Positions 1 to 8,338 of a stretch of DNA of 64,000 nucleotides are shown piece after piece. How positions within the stretch are numbered: the stretch's first letter is position 1; each line of letters opens with the position of its first letter. Where the stretch lies: contig DATKVV010000024.1 of the NCBI GenBank assembly GCA_035529895.1, forward strand, positions 54,825 to 118,824, read 5' to 3'. The notes under the pieces are model-generated. The model saw nothing but the letters and a program-made list of their open reading frames with translations. It was not told the DNA's origin and did not search any database. This DNA comes from JAUWKC01 sp035529895 (GTDB lineage: Bacteria; Planctomycetota; Phycisphaerae; Sedimentisphaerales; Anaerobacaceae). The translations under genes and the position numbers were made by a program.

Positions 1-1
1 G

Positions 2-484
2 TTGAGAATCACGGAATTGAATGCTGATTATAACATTGTTGTAAACAGTTTTGCCTTGGGTGAACATAGCGGCAACGCATATATGAATGCTACGGAGCCG
101 CCAGCCATCGGTGCAAGTTCAATGGTGCCAGGTTTTATACCTGAAGGCTTTACCGGCCGCGCAGTCCAAGTGCCGGTTGTGAGGCTGGATGAATATATAG
201 AAAGCAAAAGACTTGACCACATCTCTCTCATAAAGATAGATGTGGAGGGCTTCGAGATACCCGTTCTCAAAGGAGCTTCAGGTTTTTTCAAAAAGCACAG
301 AAACAATCTACCGCCCGTAATTGTAGAATGCACCCCCGCGAGATACAGGCAGTTGAACACTTCTTTGGAGGAATTGGAGGAGTTTATGACGTCGTATAAA
401 TATAGAAGCTACTGCTTGTTCGGACGGTGCCGGATAAACATAAAGCGGATTAGACGGACCGTTGACATATTGTTCAGGCAATAA
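2..484 (+). CDS. FkbM-family methyltransferase, C-terminal part (5' end outside window)
   Basis: This is the tail of a SAM-dependent methyltransferase of the FkbM type; such enzymes usually O-methylate sugars or other envelope and secondary metabolites. The visible 160 residues carry the family's most conserved block near residues 75-90 (LIKIDVEGFEIPVLKGA), with the acidic DVEG motif, followed by an IVECTP strand typical of the end of the Rossmann fold. A TTG lies at base 2, but the fold needs an N-terminal SAM-binding half that is absent, so the gene almost certainly begins upstream of the window. It precedes two glycosyltransferase genes on the same strand, which fits a role in decorating a surface polysaccharide. 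The substrate cannot be told from sequence. Confidence 0.8.
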   Translation: MRITELNADYNIVVNSFALGEHSGNAYMNATEPPAIGASSMVPGFIPEGFTGRAVQVPVVRLDEYIESKRLDHISLIKIDVEGFEIPVLKGASGFFKKHRNNLPPVIVECTPARYRQLNTSLEELEEFMTSYKYRSYCLFGRCRINIKRIRRTVDILFRQ

Positions 485-550
485 GAATTTGTAAAATTGC
501 CCTTGCTGGCTCACACTAAAGAGCCGGCCTTTTTCAGTTCTGGATGTGTG

Positions 551-1606
551 ATGCAAAAATTGAAACGAATATTTGTAATAGCGGATTTCAAGGACGAATC
601 GCCAGAATCCATCAGGGTTGAGCGCCGACGCTGGCCCAAAGGCTTTATCAGGCTTGGCCATGATGTGCAGCGGTTCAGCTACCGAAACATACTTACTCAA
701 TTCAACCCCTTTTCCGGTGTTCACTTCAGACGATTTATGCCGGGCTTTGTAAGAAAGAGAGCCGACGACATTCTCTTGGAGCAGATTAAGGTGTATCACC
801 CCCACGTCGTTTTCCTCGGCGGTATGAAATACCTGAACGATAAAACCATTGCCACCATGCGAAGCGTGGCTCCTGACGCTGTTTTTGTTGGTCGCGACAA
901 TGACCCGTTTCCCGAAAAGAATCACGGTCGTCTGGCCATCGCGAAACAGATGGACATAGTAGTGGCTTCAAATGCCGGACGGTTCCTGCGGACTTATAAG
1001 GAGGCCGGTGTGCCCCTCTGTGCCTTTGTTCCTAATCCCTGCGACCCGGACATTCAGCGCCCCTACGAAGTCGGAGAGGAATGGAAAATCGACATTGTCT
1101 TCACAGGCAAAGCTGAACACCGCCGGCTTGGTCTTGAGGCTGGCCGCGATATCGACAGGTATAATCTATTACGCAGACTGTCAAAAATGCCCAACGCGAA
1201 AATGTACGGGTGCTTTGGAAATCCGAGGGTCGAAGGTATCGAAACTTCTTACGCCATCAGCGGCGCAAAAATAGCGCTCAGTATAAACATAGTCAACGAC
1301 GTCAGACTCTATCATTCGGACCGCTTGATTAATTGCCTTTCTTGCGGCGCGTTTGTACTGGCCAAAAGAGTCCCTGACACCGACCTGCTTTTTGAGGATG
1401 GCGTCCACCTCAGATACTTCGACGATTCGGACGACTTTTTTGAACTTGCCGACTGGTACTTGAAGCACGATGATGAGCGTCAGAGAATAGCAAAGGCCGG
1501 AATGGAGAAGGCTCATCGCGAGTTTAATTGTGTGAAGATTGCTCAATATGTGTTGGACCTGGTCAATAAGGGGACCTACGAGGCCCCTTGGGCCGAAATC
1601 TTGTAA
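551..1606 (+). CDS. CgeB-like glycosyltransferase (GT-B fold)
   Basis: Probable glycosyltransferase of the CgeB/'glycosyl transferase family 1' type, 351 residues. The C-terminal part from about residue 250 shows SDRLINCLSCGAFVLAKR followed by an acidic FEDGVHLRYFDD segment. This is the usual nucleotide-sugar-binding signature of the PF13524-like domain: a Ser/Asp-Arg, then a Cys-Gly-Ala loop, then a glutamate. The N-terminal half (FVGRDNDPFPEKNHG) matches the acceptor domain of such proteins. An upstream in-frame TTG at 497 would add 18 residues, but ATG 551 (MQKLKRIFVI) directly begins the first Rossmann strand and is preferred; neither has a clear ribosome-binding site. It sits between a methyltransferase and a GT2 gene. 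The sugar transferred is unknown. Confidence 0.7.
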   Translation: MQKLKRIFVIADFKDESPESIRVERRRWPKGFIRLGHDVQRFSYRNILTQFNPFSGVHFRRFMPGFVRKRADDILLEQIKVYHPHVVFLGGMKYLNDKTIATMRSVAPDAVFVGRDNDPFPEKNHGRLAIAKQMDIVVASNAGRFLRTYKEAGVPLCAFVPNPCDPDIQRPYEVGEEWKIDIVFTGKAEHRRLGLEAGRDIDRYNLLRRLSKMPNAKMYGCFGNPRVEGIETSYAISGAKIALSINIVNDVRLYHSDRLINCLSCGAFVLAKRVPDTDLLFEDGVHLRYFDDSDDFFELADWYLKHDDERQRIAKAGMEKAHREFNCVKIAQYVLDLVNKGTYEAPWAEIL

Positions 1607-1641
1607 GTAAACTAATCGGGACAACTAAAGGAACAGGTTTC

Positions 1642-2526
1642 ATGCCGACAGTAAGTATTTGTATACCCACCTATAACCGCAAAGGGTATCTGCGCGAGAC
1701 TCTTGACAGCGTTTTTGCCCAAACGTACAAGGACTATGAAGTCGTGATTGCTGATGATGGCTCGACGGACGGCACCGAAGAGATGGTTAAGAACTCCGGC
1801 TACGACGTCAGGTACTATTGGCACGAAAATCGAGGTGAGCCGGCTACCTGCAACAGACTTATCGAACTTGCCCAAGGCGGATACATATCATTCGTTCATT
1901 CCGATGACCTGCTTGTTCCGGACGCCATTGAACGCATGGTCAACGTCATGAATAACGAAGCGGGGGATGTTGTCGTTTACGGTAATTACTTTAGAATTGA
2001 CGAGCACGGGAAAATCGGCGGCCAAAGCAAGAGAAAACTGTACAGCGGCTACATTACCCGCCATTTGTTTGAGGACATCATTGTGCATCCGAATGGCTCA
2101 ATGTTTCCTAAAAGGGTACTGGAGGAAGCGGGGGGCTTCGATACTTCGTTGAAAGCGTGCTATGACTACAAGTTGGAACTTAAAATATCTCTTAAATACC
2201 GTTTTATTGCCCTGGATGAGCCGACGTTCAAGAGACGCCGCCATTCCAGCAACACCTCTCAGGATTCATTCGTCAACCGAAAAACCGAATTTGATATGCT
2301 CAGCGACTTCTACTACAACAGCGGCGGAAAAGACGTAATCCCCAAGAGCATTGCCATGAGACGACTTGGCCAGGAGAGTTACCGGGCCGGCCGCTGGGCG
2401 CTCAGCGAAGGATTGCCTGGTCAGGCGTGTGAACTTCTTCGTCAATCCTTTCAAATGTATCCTAACACTAAGTCACTGGCTCATTGGGCAAGAGCGGCAA
2501 TAGTTAGAAAATTTGGTCCACGCTGA
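1642..2526 (+). CDS. Family 2 glycosyltransferase
   Basis: A GT-A glycosyltransferase of 294 residues that would add a sugar from a nucleotide-sugar donor to a surface glycan, in the cytoplasm or at the inner membrane. The start VSICIPTYNRKGYL, the ADDGSTDGT motif near residue 40 and the metal-binding SDD near residues 86-88 are the standard GT2 elements. No transmembrane segment follows, only a short helical C-terminus. ATG 1642 is chosen over TTG 1588 because it follows an AAAGGAACAGG-type ribosome-binding site and removes an overlap with the preceding gene. It is the last plus-strand gene before the strand switch at glf. Confidence 0.9.
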   Translation: MPTVSICIPTYNRKGYLRETLDSVFAQTYKDYEVVIADDGSTDGTEEMVKNSGYDVRYYWHENRGEPATCNRLIELAQGGYISFVHSDDLLVPDAIERMVNVMNNEAGDVVVYGNYFRIDEHGKIGGQSKRKLYSGYITRHLFEDIIVHPNGSMFPKRVLEEAGGFDTSLKACYDYKLELKISLKYRFIALDEPTFKRRRHSSNTSQDSFVNRKTEFDMLSDFYYNSGGKDVIPKSIAMRRLGQESYRAGRWALSEGLPGQACELLRQSFQMYPNTKSLAHWARAAIVRKFGPR

Positions 2527-2543
2527 TCTAAATACAAACCCGC

Positions 2544-2566
2544 AAAAAACCGCTGAACGGAGGCGG
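2544..2566 (-). terminator. Weak candidate intrinsic terminator after glf
   Basis: On the minus strand a CCGC/GCGG stem (4 bp, 9-nt loop) is followed directly by six T residues. It lies in the 42-bp gap between two convergent genes, just past the glf stop. The stem is short, so this is a tentative call. Confidence 0.3.
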
Positions 2567-2568
2567 CC

Positions 2569-3663
2569 CTACACATCAGTTTTTTCGGCAGCTGTAAGTG
2601 CTGTGCCTATGACCTCATCCATGTCCAGATACCGGTAGGTAGCCAAACGTCCCCCAAGCACAAGTCTCTTGTGTTTTTCGGATTCTGCCTTGTAAATAGA
2701 ATAAACCCGGTTGTTGCTATTGTCGTTCACAGGGTAGTATGGAGTCTTGTTCTTGTCGCAGCGGTCGGGGTATTCCCAGGTTACTACCGTCTTGTTGTGA
2801 TTCTTGAACTCAAAATGCTTGTGTTCGATTACCCGTGTGTAAGGGACCTCTTCTTCGGTATAATTAATCACCGCATTGCCCTGATAGTCTCCGTCAAGCA
2901 CTTTTGTTTCGAACCTCAAACCTCTATACTCTAATTCTCCAAACTTGTAATCGAAATACTCGTCTATCTTGCCTGTGTAGACAATCGCCGAGGTAACTGA
3001 GTCCCAGTACGCTTTATCCGCGAAATAATCTGTATTCAGCCTTACCTCAATCCCCTCCAGCATCCGCTCAAACATCTTTGTGTAGCCGCCAGTGGGAATA
3101 CCCTGGTACTTGTCGTCGTAGTAGTTATCGTTGAAGGTCAGCCTAAGCGGGACCCTCTTTATGATGCTTGCCGGCAGCTCCTTTGAGTCCCTTCCCCATT
3201 GCTTTCTGGTATAGCCTTTAAAGAATATTTCATAAATTTCTTCGCCGACCTGTGAAAGTACCCACTGCTCCAAGTCTTTTGGCTTGTTGTTTGCAGTGAC
3301 AACCTTTCTGAGTTTTTCCTGTGCCTCCTCCGGCGTCTTAACGTTCCAAAGCTGATAGAGAGTCATCAGATTGATGGGAAAAGAATATAGTTTCCCCTTA
3401 TGTATTACTTTGGGGCGATTCACGAAGTGGTTAAACTCGCAGAATCGGTTGACATACTGCCAGACTTTTTCATCGCTCGTGTGAAATATGTGGGGACCGT
3501 ATTTGTGAACGTTTATACCTTCGACATTTTCGGTGTAACAATTCCCCCCAATGTGCGAGCGTTTTTCTATAACGAGTACTTTCTTTCTGTGTTCGTTCAT
3601 CTGCTGAGCAAAAACAGCACCGAACATTCCACAGCCTACCACCAAATAATCAAACGGAGGCAT
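2569..3663 (-). CDS. glf: UDP-galactopyranose mutase
   Basis: A flavoenzyme converting UDP-galactopyranose to UDP-galactofuranose, the donor for Galf residues in surface polysaccharides. The 364-residue length is normal for bacterial Glf. The N-terminus has the FAD-binding VVGCGMFGAVFA loop (residues 8-19), then IEKRSHIGGNCYT and HKYGPHIFHTSDEKVW, both hallmarks of Glf, and further on SFPINLMTLYQL and YTRKQWG. The last part (RLVLGGRLATYRYLDMD) is the conserved C-terminal FAD-contact region. It is the last gene of the minus-strand lipid A/core cluster and overlaps the upstream kinase-like gene by 14 bp. It probably feeds the nearby glycosyltransferases. Confidence 0.95.
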   Translation of the reverse strand: MPPFDYLVVGCGMFGAVFAQQMNEHRKKVLVIEKRSHIGGNCYTENVEGINVHKYGPHIFHTSDEKVWQYVNRFCEFNHFVNRPKVIHKGKLYSFPINLMTLYQLWNVKTPEEAQEKLRKVVTANNKPKDLEQWVLSQVGEEIYEIFFKGYTRKQWGRDSKELPASIIKRVPLRLTFNDNYYDDKYQGIPTGGYTKMFERMLEGIEVRLNTDYFADKAYWDSVTSAIVYTGKIDEYFDYKFGELEYRGLRFETKVLDGDYQGNAVINYTEEEVPYTRVIEHKHFEFKNHNKTVVTWEYPDRCDKNKTPYYPVNDNSNNRVYSIYKAESEKHKRLVLGGRLATYRYLDMDEVIGTALTAAEKTDV

Positions 3664-5059
3664 ACCTACTGAGTCCTCTATTCATAAAACGCTCCAGGTC
3701 TTTTTGATGTCTGCGCCTGCACATGCAGCCTAATCTGTGGACCTTCATCCCATCGAGGTCGGTCAGAACGGGACCGTTGCCTGTCAGCAGTATATTTGTA
3801 TGCTTTAAATCACCGTGGGTGATGTGATGCTTGCCGAGGTTATCGAGCAGTTCCCGAAGCTGCTGAGATACCTTTGAACGCAGGTCTTGGCCGGCGCTGT
3901 TACCTCTTAGGAAATCGCAAAGCTTTCTTCCCTCGACATATTCGCTTATGAAATACGAGCTCCAGACGAGTATTCCCCTCAGGCTTTCGATATACGCAAG
4001 AGGTTTCGGCGTAGCTATATTCAGCATCTCGAGCCGGTGTGCGTGCAACCAGCAGCGACGAGCGCGCGACCTCCTTATGGTATGACGAACCGAATGTATA
4101 ATACCTTTGTGGTTGTACCTCTTGACGACGACATCTTTGCCAGCCAAATTGATACGCGAGACGAAACATGTATTTCCATTCTTTAGCACTTTACCGTTTT
4201 GCATCAGTGTGTCGATATTCTCCACAAAGTCCCGGAAATTTGTTCTTTCAAAGAAGTCTCTGGCCGCCGCTCCACAGTACCCGCGTCCTTTAATTCTCTG
4301 ATATTTCCTGCTTGTGCGCAAGCACTTTTCCAGCCCGTTTCTTATTCCATCTTGTTGATGTCGAACCAGCCTCTTAAAGAACAGGGCTGTGCCAGACCCG
4401 TCGAACTTCCACGAACGTGTACGAGAATATTCTTCACGAACACTTGCTACGGTGTCAGTATCTTCGTAAAGCGTGTTTGAAGCCAACAAAGCCAGTTGGT
4501 CGATAGCCTCTTTCTTGCTGACCTTGCCGGGAAGAAATCGCATCTCACTCGGGTCGAGAGTAAACAGTGTCTCCTTCTGTATTAGAAAATTACCTAAATG
4601 CAAATCCTTCTGGAGGACGCCTTTGCTGTGTTGTATGGCCAATTCCCGGCTTACCCGGCACAACAGTTCACACCTCTGACCGGGGTCGGTGGTGTTGTCC
4701 CAGATTTCTCTGACGTTGGGCGCGTCTGTGATCTTTTGCGTCACCACCACCCAGCCATACCCTTTCGCCTTGCCGAAAAACAGCGGAGCCGGAGAATTCA
4801 ACCGTCTCTCCTGCAGCAGCTTAAGTCCCCGCCACTCTCTTTTCATGTGGTACTTTGCCTTGATTGGGTCGGTGAAAACCTTGACGATGACGGGTTTTTG
4901 GTCCCAGACCGCATCAAAAACCTTTCGCTTTCCGCTTAAAGTGCGAAGCAAACCCGTACACATAACAGTCTGAGGCAGGCTGTCTGCAGACGCAGGTTTA
5001 ACAGTGAGCTGGAAGGGGAATTCACACATAAAGCCTTGCCTGTCACTAAGCGAAATCAC
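3650..5059 (-). CDS. Two-domain lipopolysaccharide-kinase-like protein (KdkA/WaaP type, tandem)
   Basis: 469 residues carrying two protein-kinase-like folds of the LPS kinase family, which phosphorylate Kdo or heptose of the LPS core. Domain 1 (about residues 30-230) has a candidate ATP-lysine in VIVKVF, a catalytic loop LQKDLHLGNFLI and a metal-binding LDPSEMRF. Domain 2 (about 285-450) repeats the scheme with VVVKRY, ITHGDLKHTNILL and LTDLDGMKV. Both keep the catalytic Asp and downstream Asn, so both could be active. The GTG start overlaps the lpxI stop (GTGA), and an AGGAG lies upstream across a small hairpin; an internal ATG at 5029 is the alternative start. The setting between lpxI and glf supports a role in LPS core modification. 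The exact substrates are unknown, and a fused pair is unusual. Confidence 0.7.
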   Translation of the reverse strand: MISLSDRQGFMCEFPFQLTVKPASADSLPQTVMCTGLLRTLSGKRKVFDAVWDQKPVIVKVFTDPIKAKYHMKREWRGLKLLQERRLNSPAPLFFGKAKGYGWVVVTQKITDAPNVREIWDNTTDPGQRCELLCRVSRELAIQHSKGVLQKDLHLGNFLIQKETLFTLDPSEMRFLPGKVSKKEAIDQLALLASNTLYEDTDTVASVREEYSRTRSWKFDGSGTALFFKRLVRHQQDGIRNGLEKCLRTSRKYQRIKGRGYCGAAARDFFERTNFRDFVENIDTLMQNGKVLKNGNTCFVSRINLAGKDVVVKRYNHKGIIHSVRHTIRRSRARRCWLHAHRLEMLNIATPKPLAYIESLRGILVWSSYFISEYVEGRKLCDFLRGNSAGQDLRSKVSQQLRELLDNLGKHHITHGDLKHTNILLTGNGPVLTDLDGMKVHRLGCMCRRRHQKDLERFMNRGLSRYASV

Positions 5060-5946
5060 TGCTCGGGTTCTTTGCCCGAGTTCTCCTGCGGAAACTTAAC
5101 ACCCATAATTCCGATGCCGAGTTGGTCGGCAAGCCTTATTGTCTCAGGTTTGTCGATAATTATTGTCTTTTCCGCTTCGACAATGAGCCATTTGCCCCTG
5201 TTTGCGGCCAGGCTTCGAATAGTATCAGGCCCCACGCACGGCACGTCGAATCGTTCGTCCTGGTTCGGCTTCGAGGCTTTGATGAGCGTCCAGCCGCCGG
5301 ATTTACAAAACTGGCCAGCCCGCTCAATCATCTTGGCCGTTCCTTCTATCGCCTCCACGGCGATAACCTCCTTTTCTTTAACCGCAATCGCCTGGCCTAT
5401 ATCGAGCTGGCCGAGCTTCTTGACTATCTGCCAGCCAAAATCAATGTCCCCTTTGACAGACAGGCTCGGGGGATGCCTGGTCATAACCCCTGCAGTTGCC
5501 AGATGCTCCGTGCAATACATCGTCGAGTTCTCCAATACTATGCCGCCGGCAGCCAGCTCATCCGCCAGGGCGTTAAGCACCATGTCATTTTGCTTGTTCT
5601 CACCGCGCAGCCGCCAGTACCATATTTTTATCGCCCGCCAGTCGGGCATGTACCGGAGGATGCGCAAGGGCGTGAAAATGCGTCCCTTCGCAACTCGGCC
5701 GACCATTATCGTTCTGGTTACGCCGTGCCTTTTTAACTTGCGCATCCAACTGCCGGGCCGGGCGACCGCAACTTCGTAAAAAACATCAACCTCATCGGCC
5801 AGACGCGGTTCTGCGATACCCGCCAGACCGACACAAACCACTTTCAACCCCGCCTTTTTCGCGCCGCCCGCCACGAGAAACGGAAGCCTGCCTTCTCCGG
5901 CAATCAAACCAAGCACATTTTCGGTATTTGTAAGCGTATTTGACAC
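5056..5946 (-). CDS. lpxI: UDP-2,3-diacylglucosamine pyrophosphatase LpxI
   Basis: LpxI hydrolyses UDP-2,3-diacylglucosamine to lipid X and UMP in lipid A synthesis; it replaces LpxH in many non-gammaproteobacteria. The N-terminus LGLIAGEGRLPFLVA is the family start, followed by TIMVGRVAKGRIF, IVLENSTMYCTEHLA and DIDFGWQIVKKLGQLDIGQ. The catalytic-domain segment KASKPNQDERFDVPCVGPDT near residues 225-245 is diagnostic. At 296 residues it is slightly longer than most members. It lies 15 bp downstream of lpxD and its stop overlaps the GTG of the kinase-like gene, so the three are likely co-transcribed. Confidence 0.95.
   Translation of the reverse strand: MSNTLTNTENVLGLIAGEGRLPFLVAGGAKKAGLKVVCVGLAGIAEPRLADEVDVFYEVAVARPGSWMRKLKRHGVTRTIMVGRVAKGRIFTPLRILRYMPDWRAIKIWYWRLRGENKQNDMVLNALADELAAGGIVLENSTMYCTEHLATAGVMTRHPPSLSVKGDIDFGWQIVKKLGQLDIGQAIAVKEKEVIAVEAIEGTAKMIERAGQFCKSGGWTLIKASKPNQDERFDVPCVGPDTIRSLAANRGKWLIVEAEKTIIIDKPETIRLADQLGIGIMGVKFPQENSGKEPEQ
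5060..5087 (-). promoter_or_regulatory. Ribosome-binding site separated from its GTG start by a hairpin
   Basis: At the lpxI/kinase junction the minus strand reads AGGAG (5087-5083), AA, then a perfect 6-bp stem CTCGGG/CCCGAG with a 7-nt loop (5080-5062), then CA and the GTG start at 5059. Linearly the SD is too far from the start (23 nt). With the stem folded only about 4 nt remain, so the hairpin could present the SD. This is a structural inference from base pairing alone. Confidence 0.45.
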
Positions 5947-5961
5947 ACCGCAATTCCCGAA

Positions 5962-7032
5962 TCACGGTTTGTCCTGCTCGGGCGACTTGTCAAAATCAGA
6001 CTTGATAGACGACGCTATTTGTTCGATCTGACTTTGAAGGTTGCGAATGCTCTGCCGCATCTCGGGCAGGTACTGTATCATGCTGTACGCCCGCTTACCC
6101 TGATTTGCCTCAATGGCCGGTGCGCCTAACACGGTCATCCCGTCAGGAACATTATTAATAACCCCGGCCTGGGCGGCGATCGTAACATTGTTTCCGATAG
6201 TGACATGCCCGACAATACCGACCTGGCCCCCGACCACACAGTGATGCCCCAGGGTGGTCGAGCCGGCAATGCCTACCTGCGCTACGAGCAGACAGTGCGC
6301 GCCGATTTTACTGCCGTGACCTATTGCAACCAGGTCACCCAGTTTGCTGCCCTGGCCTACAATGGTATCACCCAGCGTGCCTCGTTCGATTCCACAGCAG
6401 GCGCCGATTTCCACGTCGTCTTCTATAACCACAATACCGGTCTGGGGTATCTTGTGGTGTACGCCTTTGTGACTGGCGTAGCCGAACCCGTCCTCTCCGA
6501 TGGTTGAGTTTGCATTTATGATCACACGATTGCCCACTTGACACCCATCGTAGATTGTCACATTCGGATAGAATATGCAATCATTGCCGACCTGTACGCC
6601 CTGGCCGATATCTACGCCAGGGTAGATTATGCAGCCATCCCCGATTCTTGCCTCATCGGCTATTGTTACAAAATCATGAATATGGCAGTCCATCCCAATC
6701 TTTGCGCTGTCTGAAATTGAAGCTCGAGGGGAGATTCCCACTTTCTTGTGTTTTCGGTGACCATGCAGCAGCACCATAATCTGCATAAAGGCGTAGTAGG
6801 GGTCCTCAGCCACCAAGAGGGGAACCGCCGTACTGGCGGTTTCTTTGCCCACAATCACCGCGCTGGCCTTAGTGGTTAATAGCTGCTTTTCGTATCTGGC
6901 GTTGGCCAAGAAGCTGATATCACCTTCATCTGCCCGGCCGAGGGTCGAAGCCGACCTTATTACCACGTTAGGATCGCCGAAAACCCGTCCGCCCACGTAT
7001 TCAGCCAATTCGCCCAAGGTTCTTGTCTGCAT
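5962..7032 (-). CDS. lpxD: UDP-3-O-acylglucosamine N-acyltransferase LpxD
   Basis: Third enzyme of lipid A synthesis, adding the N-linked acyl chain to UDP-3-O-acylglucosamine. The N-terminal uridine-binding domain (residues 1-95, TLGELAEYVGG and ISFLANARYEKQL) precedes a long left-handed beta-helix of hexapeptide repeats (about 105-310). Within it IGHGSKIGAHCLLVAQVGIA places a His at codon 239, the position of the catalytic base in E. coli LpxD. A C-terminal helix follows, matching the acyl-carrier-docking tail. 356 residues is a normal length. The ATG follows AAGGACTC. It is read before lpxI with a 15-bp gap. Planctomycetes often keep lpx genes despite unusual envelopes, which fits the lineage guess. 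Confidence 0.95.
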   Translation of the reverse strand: MQTRTLGELAEYVGGRVFGDPNVVIRSASTLGRADEGDISFLANARYEKQLLTTKASAVIVGKETASTAVPLLVAEDPYYAFMQIMVLLHGHRKHKKVGISPRASISDSAKIGMDCHIHDFVTIADEARIGDGCIIYPGVDIGQGVQVGNDCIFYPNVTIYDGCQVGNRVIINANSTIGEDGFGYASHKGVHHKIPQTGIVVIEDDVEIGACCGIERGTLGDTIVGQGSKLGDLVAIGHGSKIGAHCLLVAQVGIAGSTTLGHHCVVGGQVGIVGHVTIGNNVTIAAQAGVINNVPDGMTVLGAPAIEANQGKRAYSMIQYLPEMRQSIRNLQSQIEQIASSIKSDFDKSPEQDKP

Positions 7033-7217
7033 TTATAAGAGTCCTTATTCAAAAGTCCGGTATAGCTGCTTCAATAAACCTTTCGGCCGATTCCCATCGA
7101 GATATTATATCCGATAGACTGGCTGGGTCAACTCGTCAGCCGATAGAAAGGCGAAACTGCGTTTTCCTGCTGTCTCGATGCTGTCTTTCAAACTATCGGG
7201 CTATGCTTCTTTTAATA

Positions 7218-8270
7218 TCAAGTCAACAAGACCTCAAGAATTTTCTGTTGCAGCTCTGCCGAGGGTTTTTCGGAAAAAGCCTGCGTACAATTTGCAAATA
7301 TGCTTACGGCGGGCCCAACGGGCCGATAGACAACCGGATTTGTCGGGCCAAAAACCGCTAATGTGCGCACTCCCAATCCGGCCGCAAGATGTGTAATCCC
7401 GCTGTCATTGCCGACAAATACGTCCGTGCAGCTCAAAAGCCCCAGGACGTGCGTTAAGGATAAATCCGTAAGGCATTTTCCGGCGCTTGATATCTGTTCG
7501 ATTGTAGGGTCACTGAATCTGTCCCGTTCAGCCGGCCCAAGCAGGAATATCACATCCATATTCCGTCGGCCAAGCTCGCCAGCCAACGCCAGATAATTAT
7601 CCAGGTGCCAGGACTTGTGGACTCCACCGCTGCCGGGCTGAATTACCATAATCTTCTTGGAAAAATCGAGGTCTATTTCTTCCAACAGCTCTCTGCCTCT
7701 CTCCGCGTCCGCGTCGGTTGCTCTTATAAGGGCAACCTCATGCTCATTTCGCGCGCTCTCGAGGGCCAAGCCGCTTTGTGAAATGAACTGCTGTATGTAA
7801 TGGTCGGTTATGTGCATAGAGGATTTCTCGGGCGGCTTTAGTGATATAGTTATGACTTCTGCGCTGTGGCTGCAATTGGCGGTGAAGATCAGGTTCTGTT
7901 CGAAATCGCTGTTGGGTTCGCCGAGAAAGGTTACAATCCACGCATACTCGGCGAAAGCGTTTATTAAGGGGTCGTGGTCGGCAAGGTCAAACGTATTTGC
8001 GTCCGCAAACAGCCGGTGCAATTCGAGCGACTCCATCGAGCGGACGCCGTCCGCACAGGTCCGGCCGGGCAAAATACCCGTATATTCCGTATGTCCGAGT
8101 ATATCGACCCTGCTTAACCCGAGGGCGTCTTTCATAAATGCCACCAAAGGCAGAGTTAATATGCAGTCGCCAATCGCACCGGGCTGCAGTATTACCCCGC
8201 AGTGCGCTTTTCGGGCTACTTCCGCCGCTTTTTCCCGCAGCAACTGTAAAATGTCTTCGTTTGCCTCCAT
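7218..8270 (-). CDS. Family 9 glycosyltransferase (heptosyltransferase-like)
   Basis: 350 residues of the ADP-heptose:LPS heptosyltransferase (GT9) family, which build the LPS inner core at the cytoplasmic face of the inner membrane. Recognisable elements are the N-terminal LQPGAIGDCILTLPLVAFM strand-loop, the mid-protein MVIQPGSGGVHKSWHLDNY block and the C-terminal VGNDSGITHLAAGLGVRTL motif with an FGPTNPVVYRPVG continuation, where GT9 enzymes bind the nucleotide sugar. The ATG has no strong ribosome-binding site. It lies between mnmA and lpxD on the same strand, with a 185-bp gap before lpxD. The sugar may be heptose or another residue; the sequence does not decide. Confidence 0.85.
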   Translation of the reverse strand: MEANEDILQLLREKAAEVARKAHCGVILQPGAIGDCILTLPLVAFMKDALGLSRVDILGHTEYTGILPGRTCADGVRSMESLELHRLFADANTFDLADHDPLINAFAEYAWIVTFLGEPNSDFEQNLIFTANCSHSAEVITISLKPPEKSSMHITDHYIQQFISQSGLALESARNEHEVALIRATDADAERGRELLEEIDLDFSKKIMVIQPGSGGVHKSWHLDNYLALAGELGRRNMDVIFLLGPAERDRFSDPTIEQISSAGKCLTDLSLTHVLGLLSCTDVFVGNDSGITHLAAGLGVRTLAVFGPTNPVVYRPVGPAVSIFANCTQAFSEKPSAELQQKILEVLLT

Positions 8271-8338
8271 AATGCAAAACCAAATCTGAAACCCGGGAAA
8301 TTCTGTTTAGGTAACCTTACTTGTTCGTTAATCAGCTG

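Noticed and set aside
5036..5779. 247-residue plus-strand open frame opposite lpxI
   Set aside because: Entirely antisense to lpxI, which is a secure assignment.
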